Assembly (NCBI RefSeq): GCF_932294415.1
Contig: NC_065535.1
Location: forward strand, 27,560,782 to 27,624,781
Direction: 5' to 3'
Length of the DNA stretch: 64,000 nucleotides
Origin: Quercus robur
Taxonomy: Eukaryota; Streptophyta; Magnoliopsida; Fagales; Fagaceae
Part shown: one piece after another, positions 45,530 to 56,559 of the stretch
Layout: each line of letters opens with the position of its first letter
Position numbering within the stretch: the first letter of the stretch is position 1
The notes under the pieces: model-generated
The model's database searches: none
Seen by the model: the letters and a program-made list of their open reading frames with translations, nothing else
Told to the model about the DNA's origin: nothing
Position numbers and translations under genes: made by a program

Positions 45530-48500
45530 AATTACAACATTAAGATGTGAAGGAACACCCTCCATCCACACCTTTAAATCACTAACATGTCTAACAAGAT
45601 TGTGAGCAACAAAATTTCCTTATCTCTTAACATGAGAAACAGTAAAACCAACAAAGGATACTACTATAACCTTTGCATCCTCAATCAAATGACCAAAAGA
45701 AGCAAAAGAAGACTCTTCACTCCTTAAAGACTTAATAACTCTCTTGGAGTCACCCTTAAGGATAACGGAAGAAAAACCTACTTCTTGAGCAAAACATAAG
45801 GCTCTTAAAACAGCCAAAGCTTCAACTTTATCAACTAAGGAAGGCAAATGAATATTTTTAGACATGGAAGCCATAACTTGTCTAAGATCATCTCGAATTA
45901 CAACCCCTATCCCAGCTAAATTACTCTCCTTAAACACAGCATCAAAGTTAACTTTAAAAATCAGGTGAGAGGGAGGAAACCACACTACTCTGGATGAGCC
46001 ATGTGGATTTAGAGCTGGCAAATCATCAGAGAGAGTATGGATAAAATCTACATGAACTGCAATTGCATTAGGAAGAACTTGAGAAATAGGGAAAGGCTTG
46101 TCTAATGTGCGAAGGAGATTTCTCCTATACCAAATTGTCCACACTATAACAGCAAACAGCTCTAGATTCTTCCCTCTATCAATGATAAATTTGACCAAGT
46201 CCCCAAATCTATTAAAAATTGAATTTCATCGAAAATTCCACATTGAATCTAAATCCCAAACAGGAGAAAGACAAGGACAATTCCAAAGAGCATGCATTGT
46301 ATCTTCATAGGAAATATGACAATGATCATAAATATCTTCACTGAGTACCTTCCTTCTCACTAGATTTGTCTTGACAATGATAGAATTTTTACAAGCTCTC
46401 CAAACAAAATTACGCACCTTATTTGGAATTGACAAGCTCCAAATTTTCTTCCATTCAGCTTGACCGAAAGGGAACAGATCTGCCTGGCCGAATTGCAGAC
46501 CATCAGCATCAGAATTCTTCTGCTCTTCCACTAAGAATTGGTAACCAGATTTAACAGTGTACAATCCCAATTGATTTAAAGGCTAGAAAATTTTGTCAAC
46601 AACCCGATTCTTACACAAAGGAATAGACATGATGGAACTTACCTCATGGGGAAGAAACAGATTATTAAGGAGTGAAAGATCCCATTGTTTGGTCATAGGA
46701 TTAATAAGATCAGCAACATGAGCTCCAATAAAAGATTCTAGCAAAGGAGATTGAAGCCTTGTATTTTCAAAGGATGGCATCCACGGATCTGCCCACAAAT
46801 TAATACTTTCCCCTGTTCCAACCCTCCAACAAACACCTTTTTTGAGCACATATCTACCTTTTAGAATACTTTTCCAAGCATATGAACCCCAAAAATTTTC
46901 TTTATCATCCAAAATTGAACAATGAGGAAAAAACTTAAACTTAAACACCTTGTAAAATAGTGAATCTTTACTGTGAAGAAGTCGCCGAGCTTGTTTAGCA
47001 AGAAGGACATCATTAAACAAAGTAAGATCTTTAAAGCCCATACCTCCCTCCTTTGGCTTACACAATTCATTCCATTTCAACCAATGGATTTTCCTTCAAC
47101 CAACCCTTTGACCCCACCAAAATTTTCTAATCAAACTCTCAAAGTCATTACATAAACCTAGAGGCAATTTGAAACAATTCATTGAGTAAGTAGGGATAGC
47201 TTGTAACACAGCTTTAATCAAAACTTTTCTCCCAGCTTGTGACAAAAGTTTTTCCTCCCACCCTTGTAATTTCTTCCAAACCTTTTCTTTAATGAAATCA
47301 AAACACTGCTTCTTTTTCCTTCCCACAAAAGATTGTAAACCCAAATATTTTTCATACTGCTTTATTTCCACAATCTTTAATTTGATTCCTACTAGCTTCT
47401 AAAGTTGATTTACTAAAAAAGATAGTCGTCTTGTTCTTGTTTATTTGTTGACCCAAACACCTCTCATATACTCCTAAAATATCCACAATTTTCTGACATT
47501 CCTCAAAAGTAGATCTACAAAACAAAAGACTATCATCTACAAATAAAAGATGTGTCAATTTTGGGATGCACTTACTCAAAGAAAAACCACAAATATCACC
47601 CTGATGAGTTGCTTGGGAAATAAGTCCATTAAGTCCTTCAATGCACAAGAGAAAAAGAAAAGGTGAAAGAGAATCACCCTGACGAATACCCCTTGTAGGA
47701 TGAATAACTCATTTAGGTTCACCATTAACAAGGATGGAATATGAGACTGATTTAACACAAAGCATCAACAAAGAAATCCATTGATCGTTGAATCCCATCT
47801 TCCTCATTACAACCTCCAAAAAGGATCATTCTACTCTGTCATATGCTTTGCTCATATCAAGTCTAAGAACCACAAAACCTTCCTTAACTAATTTGTGATT
47901 CTGCATACTATGAAGAGTTTCAAAAGCTACCAAAATATTGTTAGATATGTTCCGATTCTTAGTAAAGGCACTCTGATGTTCTGTGATAATCTAAGGTAGA
48001 ATTTTCTTGAGTCTATTCACCAAAACCTTAGAAAAGAGTTTGTACAAAACATTGAATAGGCTAATAGGTCTAAAATTACAAACTAATTCCAGATTATTAA
48101 CCTTTGGAACAAGAGTAATGAAAGTGTGATTGAGGTGTTGGGGAAGAGAAGTAGAATTAAGGAAAGACAAAACAGATTGTGAAACATCTATACATACAAG
48201 ATTCCAGTAATTCTGATAAAAGAGTGAAGGCATACCATTAGGACCAGGGGTTTTGAGAGAAGCCATTTGTTTTAAAGCAGCTTGGACTTCCCATAACATG
48301 AAATCTATAGAAAGTTTTGCATTCATCTCTGGGGTAATTAAACTTGGAATTGTACTGATGGCTTCTTCAGGTGACAAATACCAGAAGTTGTAAATAAGGA
48401 CTTGTAATAGCTTACAAGGCAGTCAGCAACTTCAATAGGATTTGTAACCCATAGTCCAGCAAAATTTTTAATACCCCTAATTTTATTTCTTCTAGCCTTT

Positions 48501-49590
48501 GAGTAGCTTTATTGTGAAAATATTTTGAATTTCTATCTCCATGAATAGCCTATAAAGATCTTGATCTTTGAAACCACATTATATTCTCTTTATCAAGCAA
48601 ATCATTAACTTTACTCCTCAATTCCAAAACTCAAAAATTAAACCCTGAAGTCATAGCATCCTTTTCGGCCTGCACTAATTTTTTCTTTGCTTGTTCCAAG
48701 TCCCTCCTCACACTACCAAAACAATTTCGGCTCCATGAAGTAAGAGCTTTTCCACACTTATTAATCTTGTTGACAACTCGAATTCCAGAATCCACATGAT
48801 TAATGTTAGTCCAAACAACTTCAGTAGTTTCATCACAACCTCTATCTGATAGCCACATCTCTTCCAAACGAAAAGGTTTAAATGGTCTAGTAGTTTCTAT
48901 ACCATCAAGGACAATCCACAATGGATTATGATCTGAAGTACTAGTGATGCACTTTAGATCCAACAAACTTAATCAACCAATCATTATCAGTCAAACATCT
49001 ATCCAACCTTTCCCAAATCGAATGATCATTAGAAAAGTGTTTTTGCCAAGTAAACTGAGACCTTGAGAGACCCAAATCTAAAAAACCACATTCATCAATT
49101 GCTTCCTTGAAGAGCTGCATTTGAACTTGACTTCTTGAACTTCCTCCCATTTTTTCTAAACTACTCACAATCTCATTAAAATCTACAGCATAGAGCCAAG
49201 GTAAATCAAAACGTCGATTCAGCAAACAAAGTAAATCCCAAGACTCCTTCCTCTTTTGTGTATCTGGTTCCCCATAAAATCCTGTAAATCTCCAATCTTC
49301 ACTCGAATCCTTATCAATAATTGAGTCAATATGATTCTTAGAGATAGATTCAACTGACAAATTGATAGAATTCTTCCATAACATAGCTAAACCTCCCCCT
49401 CTATTCACTCTTGGAACAAAAAACAAACAATCAAATTGAATATCCTTTTTAATTTGTTTTAGCCTTGTTTCCTCTGCCCATATTTCAGCTATAAACACGA
49501 CAAATGGATCTTTAACCCGTACTAATTCATTAAGCTCCTTCCCTATACGTAGGTTCCCAAGCCCACAACAGTTCCAAACAAAGAGACTCG
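45530..49590 (-). pseudogene. L1 ORF2: endonuclease, reverse transcriptase, zf-RVT, RNase H
   Basis: Leftward from about 49590: NCCGLGNLR and RGGGLAMLWK (endonuclease; PWLYAVDFNEI lacks the Gly usual before DFNE); TSDHNPLW (49-kb end) after a frame change near 48955; RT with LKTPGPNGMPSLFYQNYW, ITLVPKVNN, NFRPISLFNVLYK, RLDMSKAYDRVEW (stop nearby), GIRQGDSLSPFLFL and the active site LLFVDDSLLFC (about 47530); LSQAGRKVLIKAVLQAIPTY; zf-RVT; and a plant RNase H (VNFDAVFKES, KVEALAVLRALC, LKGDSKRVI). At least eight breaks separate the frames. The RT active-site Asp pair and SDH are kept. Confidence 0.85.
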
Positions 49591-49629
49591 TTGTTCTTGG
49601 CGGGGTTGCATAATAGCCTTCGCCAATTT

Positions 49630-50990
49630 CTAAGGTATTGCTTCATCATCTTTCAAAACCTGCAAGCGTTTGCTAGGTAAATCCAGTTGATTTTCTTCAC
49701 TATCAGACATTGCTTTCTTCCCATAAGACTTATCATGCACGGATACGATCTTTGACTTTTTCTTTCTGACCAATCGTTTCCAAGACCTTGAATTAAGAGG
49801 CATATCATCTTCATTGGATTGATTAGTCACGAGAATAGAAGTTGGAATAGATACAATACTTACATTAGACTCCTTAGCCATCCCCACAACATTGATATCT
49901 AATAAATCCTTATCTAGCTTATCAGATAAAGTCTTTGAAGATGAGGGAAGTATAGAGTTTGGATAAGCCTAAGCCACACCTTTTTGAAGAGAATCCACCG
50001 TATCAAACTTCTTCAATTCAGCATCTATCTATAGAATTTTATCTTCTAAAGAATTTGGGGTTGAAAGTGAAGTGTCCAGAGAGGAAATTTGACAATTTGA
50101 AGGAATATCCTTACTGAATTTTAGGGAGTGATTAATCCCCACCAAATCTTTTTTTTTTTTTCTTTCTTTTTTTTTTTCTGCAAAAAGTGGAGTAGCAGTT
50201 TGAGTGACAGTTGTTGTACCCTCAATTGAAAATTTTTGAATTTCCTTATTTGGCGGAATAATGGTTCCTTGTTCTGTATAGAACTGACATTTACTGCCCT
50301 AGCCACCAATTACCGTGAAGAAACACCATGAACCTCTTCCCAAAACCTTCAACAATGACCACACTCTTCTTACCAAAATTGAAAATCGGGGCTCGAAGCC
50401 AAGTTCCAAATTCCTGTGTTCAATAGCCAAAGTTCCTTTGCTAGATAACCAGTGCTCACAGTCCTTATCATCATGACTTACAAGCCCACACCAATAACAA
50501 AAATAGGAAGCTTCTCATACTTAAACGCCACCAATCCTTTCTTACCAACTTCGAAAACAACTTTACGGCCCCGACAAAGTGGTTTTGAAACATCAACTTG
50601 GACTCTAATACGCATAGAGTCACCCCTATCATATCATTCTTAAATTGAGTTGAAACTACTGTGCCCGCAATCTTTCTGACCTCCTCTACAATATCGATAT
50701 TCAGTTTATTCAGTGGCAAGCCATGTAGTTGAATCCAGAACAGAGTATGAGAGAAATTAATCTTTTGTGTAGATGAATTATATTCTAAACATTTGAATAA
50801 AACCAAGTGTTTATCAAAACTCCAAGGTTCATTCATCAACACTCGATCAGCATTAGTGTCAGTTTGGAAAACAAAAAGTACAACATGGTTACCAACATCC
50901 CAAATCTTAAATTCCTTTCCGAGATTTCCAGAGTGGCTTAAAATTCCAACCAATAGCCTCAACATTCAAAGCATGTTTGGTTAAAAACTT
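49630..50990 (-). pseudogene. L1 ORF1-like nucleic-acid-binding protein (DUF4283)
   Basis: The DUF4283 domain reads leftward from 50965: KIWDVGNHVVLFVF, EPWSFDKHLVLFK and FWIQLHGLPLNKLN. After a frame change a CCHC-type knuckle C-W-C-GLVSHDDKDC lies near 50455-50500. A Ser/Glu/Lys-rich tail continues to about 49630 with further stops. In plant L1 elements this protein precedes ORF2 and binds the element RNA. Confidence 0.75.
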
Positions 50991-51460
50991 TGCTACCAAA
51001 ACAAACTCAGGATTATCACCACATCCTATAAGATGGACATGAGAAGTTTCTTTGTCTAATAGAGTGAAACGGTTCTATTAAGAGAGAATAGAATCCATTA
51101 CATGGACAAATAAAAACTGTTTCCCCAAGCCCAAAGAAAAAACCCAACAAATCCTACCAATAACAATGTTAAAGGAGGGAAAGAAATATCACTCTAAAGA
51201 AGATAAAATATTCTACTAAATTCGTTCTAAGGCAGAGCGCCACAGAGTCTTACATATAGAGAAAGGGGAGTATTTGTTATCTAATATAAATAAATACAAC
51301 AAATTAAAATTTTAAATAAACAGCTTTTTAAAGGCTCATCTTAACAGGCATCTTTAGGGAAATTGTTAATAAACTATTTTAGCAAAGTTTTGACACAATT
51401 TTTATGAGAAATATAAAAACCTTTTAAAATTTTTTTTTTTTTCCATAAAAACTTTTTTTA

Positions 51461-51523
51461 GAGCATCTGCTAACATTTCCATTTTTAAATAAAAATAACA
51501 GTTTAATTGTTCTTATAAGTTAT
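51461..51523. other. Orphan AGAGCATCTG MITE end next to the solo LTR
   Basis: TTAGAGCATCTGC at 51459-51471 matches the terminus of the MITE family seen at 62050. The solo LTR starts 50 bp later, so it may have inserted into this MITE. The other end was not located. Confidence 0.4.
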
Positions 51524-52241
51524 TGTGGGGACCGGCCCAGAATAACAGGTTGGCTGGGCCTTGGGCCCGTCCGAGGACCATTCTATCCGAGGAGACGTCC
51601 AGCCCAGAATCCTTGCTCAGGCCCATTGGAGCAAGGAGAACACGTCCGAGGAGTAATTCCTCCTCGGACGTTCCAAAGTCCAGGTCAACGATGCATCCCA
51701 GCTACTGTAGCCCTCACTCCAAGCACGTAAAAAGAAAAGAGACCCAAAATATCCCAGCAAAGGCTGTCACCACCACATTAAATGCACCACAGCTACTCTC
51801 CTGGCCGCATTAATGAAGAGAAGACCCCTGAACAGTGCTTCCTTGGTCACTGCAACTCACAAAGAACTGGTAAGGGCGTCTGATGGGACAGGTGCTCAAG
51901 TAGAGGTTTGGATGATCAACAAGTGTAAGGCCCAGATGATAAAAGAGGGCCTATATAATATGTAAGAGTCCCTCAAGAGAGGGGACAGAGGAAAAATGGA
52001 GAGAGAGTGAACAGAGGAGCAAAGGTTCATTGTACGCATACATGCCCATGAATAAAATTCCCCTCTTCACATCCACTTTCTTGATTCGTGTTTCTATATC
52101 TCCTGAGCCCATGCAACGAACCGTTTAATCCAACTGGAACCAAGTTCTTCAACCCACACTCTACAAAAATTCATTGTGTGGGACCTTTTGGGCCAAGGCC
52201 TGACCGTCCAGGACCGGGTCAACTAAAATCGTGTCCCTACA
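51524..52241 (+). repeat. Solo LTR of a Tat-type Gypsy element
   Basis: 718 bp from TGTGGGGACCGG to GTCCCTACA with a perfect 5-bp duplication GTTAT (51519-51523 and 52242-52246). It has a TATA-like CCTATATAATATG (51951) and an AATAAA near 52052. It shares its start, CACCACATTAAATGC and GATCAACAAGTG words, in the same order, with the LTR at 7555-8336, so it is a related but distinct family. No internal sequence remains, consistent with LTR-LTR recombination. Confidence 0.9.
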
Positions 52242-52570
52242 GTTATCATGATCTTATCAATTCTTTGGATAAACATAAAAGTTTAATATATTTTTATCTT
52301 TTTTTATAAAAAACTTTTCTTTCTTTTTTTTTTTTTTTTTTTGAGAAGACAACTTTTCTTTCTTAATATACATACATTTATAAATATTTACGTTGAACAA
52401 TTTTTTTCTAATGCACAGTAGTTTTTTTATTTATTTTTTTTATTTTTTTAAAAAAAACTCATGTTTAACAATTTTTTCCCTAATGCACAAATTTTTTTTT
52501 TTTAACTCATGTTTATATGTAAGAAAATCCCAAACCACTCCAAATCAACCTAAAAAACAACAACCATAGT

Positions 52571-53247
52571 TAAGGGGGTTCGCCGTGCAATTCGGTGTGG
52601 TTTTGGGCCATTTTAAACAGCACACTTTGTGGTGCAGTTTGGCCAAAACCATAACCGCACTGCACCCCAATTTTGCGGTCACATGTGCAATGTACAAGAT
52701 GCGGTTTGGTCGGTTTTGAGATGGTATATTTTTTAAGATGTCATGGTCAACTTCTAATTTACTATTAATAATCATGACAATATGATAGTACACTTTAAAA
52801 GAAAAAAAAATTAACCTATATGTAACAAAAAACGTAACATAAATATATACAAAACAAAAACAAATTCATGACAAATTTATAGTAAACTAAAAGTATTGCA
52901 AATATATAGTATATACAAAACAAAAAAAATAATATTAAACTTTTGAATTTTTGATTTTGTGAAAGAGAGAGTGTGAGATGGAGAAGTGAATGATGTATTG
53001 AATTTTTGATTTTGTATTTAAGCAAAACAAACTCGTTTTTAACATGAAACTAGAATGTAATAACATTAGGCTGGACTCTTACTTCATATAATATTAAATT
53101 ATTAATATATATATTTAATATATATTTATCAAAAAACCACACAATGCAGTGCAGTGCAGTTTCATTACCACTTGCGGTGTGGTTACTTCATATTGTAGGC
53201 AGTTTAGGTGCAGTTATGCGGTTTAAGTAGTTTGGTGAACACCCCTA
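52571..53247. mobile_element. Non-autonomous hAT-like element
   Basis: 677 bp flanked by a perfect 8-bp duplication ACCATAGT (52563-52570 and 53248-53255). The termini are TAAGGGGGTTCGCC and the inverse of GGTGAACACCCCTA. Subterminal GTGCAGTT/GCGGT words repeat on both sides (e.g. TTTTGCGGTC and CACTTGCGGTGTGG). The 8-bp duplication and short termini fit hAT. It encodes no transposase. Confidence 0.8.
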
Positions 53248-53255
53248 ACCATAGT

Positions 53256-54180
53256 TGTCAACACGTAAATTGTAATGTGAATCGATTTTTTATTTTTTGG
53301 TATCGTATTGTATCATATGTTGTAAGATACACAGACACTTGATAAAATTTATAATAAAAAAAGGTATATATATACATATATAAATGGTATATTCATTACA
53401 AATTTTGAATATATTCAACTAATAGTCATTATTCATAAATTATGTAATAATATTTAACAAGCTAACTAAATAATTCAAACTAGCATTTGTTTATAATATA
53501 CACATTCAAATTAATTAAACTTAAAAGTGATAATACATTACAAATGACCCAAAATAATAATATATTTTTCATCATATTACCCAATCAATTTCATCTAAGT
53601 AAATGTTATCGTCATATTCATCATTTTGCAAACTTATTTCTTCTTGAAATTTTCTTCTTCAACATCAACATTTATTATTTTTTATTGTTCTTTTATTTTA
53701 ATAATTAAAAAAAAAAATCTTCTTGGCATTCTAGTTTCTTAAACTTCTAACAATAATGAAAAAAATAATTATATTGTTAGTTAATACCTTATTCACAGTA
53801 TAGAAAAGAAATTTGTAAATATAAAAGTGAAGTGTAAGTGTGTAGTCCAAATTTCGTAGAATAAAGAATTAAAAAAAAAAAAACTTATGAACATGTTATT
53901 TTATTAGGCTAAATTAAGTAATCTAATAATTTTATGTTAAAAACAAGTCTAACAACTTATTAGATTTAAATAAAATACAACTTTTAAAGCAAATGTTTAT
54001 GTATTGTACGATATGTACAATTTTACAATACGATACGATTCGCTTCATATGATATACATCTTGTATCACACGATTTATGAGCACTTATGATACTCTCTTA
54101 TGATAAAAAACTTTTTACATACGATACATATCGCGTATCATACAATACTGACAATTATAACATCTATTCCATAGTCCATA
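53256..54180. other. AT-rich block with repeated GTATCGTATTGTATC words
   Basis: Both ends carry GTATC/GATAC words in opposite orientation (TATCGTATTGTATCATATG near 53301; ACGATACATATCGCGTATCA near 54121). An outer pair (AGTTGTCAACAC and the inverse of ATACTGACAATT) hints at a ~900-bp inverted-repeat element. Not firm. No gene is visible; the 73-codon ORF at 53487 is AT-rich noise. Confidence 0.35.
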
Positions 54181-54321
54181 CAATGTACGAACTATCTCTA
54201 TATTTACGTTGAACAATTTTTTTTCCTAATAAAAAACTCTTTTTTTGTTAGTACTTATTTGTTGATGTTTATGATAAAGTATCACAAGTGTTACAATTTT
54301 TTCCCAAAATACAACATTTTT

Positions 54322-54719
54322 AGAGCATTTGCATTGAGCAAAATCTTTTGTCCATTTTAACATAATGACCTACTTTTTCTATTTTACACTCTTTTTTTCA
54401 AAACATCATACATTTCATTATCTATTTTACATTACATTTCATTAAATTGTCAAATTTTCTTGATTTTTAAAAAACTGTTTATCTTTCTTCACATACAATA
54501 ACTACCATTCACTCTCTTTCTTCATCCTCGAGATACATAAAAAATAGAATAAAAAACTAAATGCAAAATAAATAGTGTTAGTGTAGATTTATACATTTAC
54601 GGTAATAAACTTATAAATTTATACAATCATATACTGATTGATGTTGGTCATTTCTAGGCAAAACTATGTAAATTTTACATTTTTTTCCCCTATTATACAT
54701 CCATTGATGTGAGTACTCT
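54322..54719. mobile_element. MITE of the AGAGCAT family
   Basis: Left end TAGAGCATTTGCATTGAGC, right end CATTGATGTGAGTACTCT. The interior has TCTATTTTAC words typical of this family. Its right half is duplicated in the adjacent 405-bp tandem repeat. Confidence 0.5.
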
Positions 54720-55290
54720 TATAATCAATAATTCTCCAACTCTTATAATTTCAAACACGTGGGGATATAGACACATGTCCAGTACAACTAATGCATTGCA
54801 ATGCTCTTCCTTATAATTCCTAAATTGATCATAAATCAAGCTTCCTTACAAATTAAAATATTAGTGGACTTTAATCTATTAAGATATCTTTCTTCACATA
54901 CAATAACTACCATTCACTCTCTTTCTTCATCCTTGAGATATGTAAAAAATAGAATAAAAAACTAAATGCAAAATAAATAGTGTTAGTGTAGATTTACATA
55001 TTTACGGTAATAAACTAGTAAATTTATACAATTATATATTGATTGATGTTGGTCATTTCTAGGCAAAACTATGTAAATTTTACATTTTTTTCCTATTATA
55101 CATCCATTGATATGAGTACTCTTATAATCAATAATTCTAGCTCTTATAATTTCAAACACGTGGAGATACAGACACATGTCCAGTACAACTAATGCACTAC
55201 AATGCTCTTCCTTATAATTCCTAAGTTGATCAGAAATCAAGCTTCCTTACAAATTGAAATATTAGTGGACTGTAATCTATTAAGATATTT
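54481..55290. repeat. 405-bp tandem duplication
   Basis: Copy 1 is 54481-54885 and copy 2 is 54886-55290. Both start ATCTTTCTTCACATACAATA and end at TCTATTAAGATAT. Identity is high throughout, with scattered substitutions and 1-2 bp indels. The unit takes in the right part of the MITE at 54322-54719 plus about 165 bp of flank. Confidence 0.9.
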
Positions 55291-55709
55291 ATTAAGTGAT
55301 ACTTATTGGAAAGATATGCATTTGTTGTTGAGAATAGATAAACTAGCATAATCCATTTGAATCTCCTGCTGTCAACTGAAGTAAAAAAGTCGGCCAAATT
55401 GAGATTTCAAGTAACATCCTAGAAGTATTGCAACTATTTTTTATATTTATTCTTATGTCATTAATGTTCTTTCTATATTGAAATGGAAGTGGTGTACTCT
55501 GATACTTAATTTGGGATAGAATACTTGATGCACTTATCAATGACTTTGTTCAAAAGGTATGGATACTCTTTCTTAATTTATATATACTTTATATTTTCCT
55601 CAAATTCTCAATGCTTCTTCTTCACGAGGCACCTCTTCCTCACCACCAGATTCATCGTCCTTTTCTGCATAGAGGAAGCCAAACCAAACCAAAGGCTTGT
55701 TCATAGTCA
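55291..55709. other. No recognised feature
   Basis: AT-rich intergenic DNA between the tandem duplication and the short-LTR Copia element. The ORFs at 55343 and 55525 show no domain. Confidence 0.35.
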
Positions 55710-55871
55710 CTTGGAATGGTTCTAACTAGCTTTTCTTTATAGGCTTTAGGCCCACCTTATTTACTTCTATAGCACACATACTTGTACTATACATTCTGGC
55801 TCCTATATAAAGGGACTCATGTATATTTTATTACTTGAGAAATACAATACATTCATTCAATATTTCTAACA
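55710..55871 (+). repeat. 5' LTR of the short-LTR Copia
   Basis: About 160 bp. It aligns with 60002-60153 over CTTTAGGC, the ACACATACTTGTACTATACA block, CTCCTATATAAAG (TATA box) and ATGTATATTTTATTACTTGA. The first ~25 bp are poorly preserved, so the start is approximate. Confidence 0.75.
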
Positions 55872-55883
55872 TGGTATCAGAGC
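55872..55883 (+). other. Primer-binding site of the short-LTR Copia
   Basis: TGGTATCAGAGC directly after the LTR end CA. This is the standard plant Copia site, complementary to initiator tRNA-Met. Confidence 0.9.
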
Positions 55884-56559
55884 CACTACTCTAACTTTAA
55901 TTTCTTGTGTCTTGCAGTCTTGTCTTTGTCGGTATTTTCTGCTGCCTCAACTTCTCCAGTCAGTAAGCCTTTTTAGTGCCATCTCTAGACTGCTCCGCCG
56001 CCATCAGAGGTCTTCAGGGTTGAATCTCCGTTGCCAGAAGGTCATTCTTTGTTGCCAAAACCACTACCTTCATCGGATTTGTCACTTCTGACCTTCGATT
56101 AAGACACGAGACTTATCATCATGTAGACCATTAACCGATCTCCTCAACGCCATCGGAAACGTCTACATCGGAGTTGCCATGTGCCCCCACGCACCGCCCA
56201 AAGGTTCGGCGAGTTGCCTCCACTCGCCTCACGCCCTGTTAGGTTTCATGCTGACGTCATCACTACCATGTCAGTATCCATGTAAGCCTTAGCTAACGTC
56301 ATCCTCCGCGTCATCACTACGTCAGCAACCAGTTAGCTCCTTATGCTAGCATCAGTCAACTGCTTACGTCATCTTGCTGATGTCATCATAGTTAACTTCG
56401 TTGGCCGAGTCGTTAACCGTTGACTTTGATTATTGACTTTTTTGCAGTTTAGGTGCTCCTAACCCAATTTTTCGCGTAGATTCCATTTTTGTAGTTCATT
56501 TTTGCATATTTTGCTTCTAGATGAAAAATAAGGACATGTTTTCTTCTTATTGAAACAAT

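Larger units (their letters stand above)
45458..51100 (-). mobile_element. Near full-length L1-clade LINE, inactive
   Basis: About 5.6 kb in minus orientation. It has a T run (45458-45478, the poly(A) tail), RNase H, zf-RVT, RT, endonuclease and an ORF1-like DUF4283 protein, in the order expected for plant L1 elements. Stops and frameshifts occur in every part. The 5' end lies somewhere between 51000 and 51300; I found no target duplication on the right that matches the left flank. Confidence 0.85.
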
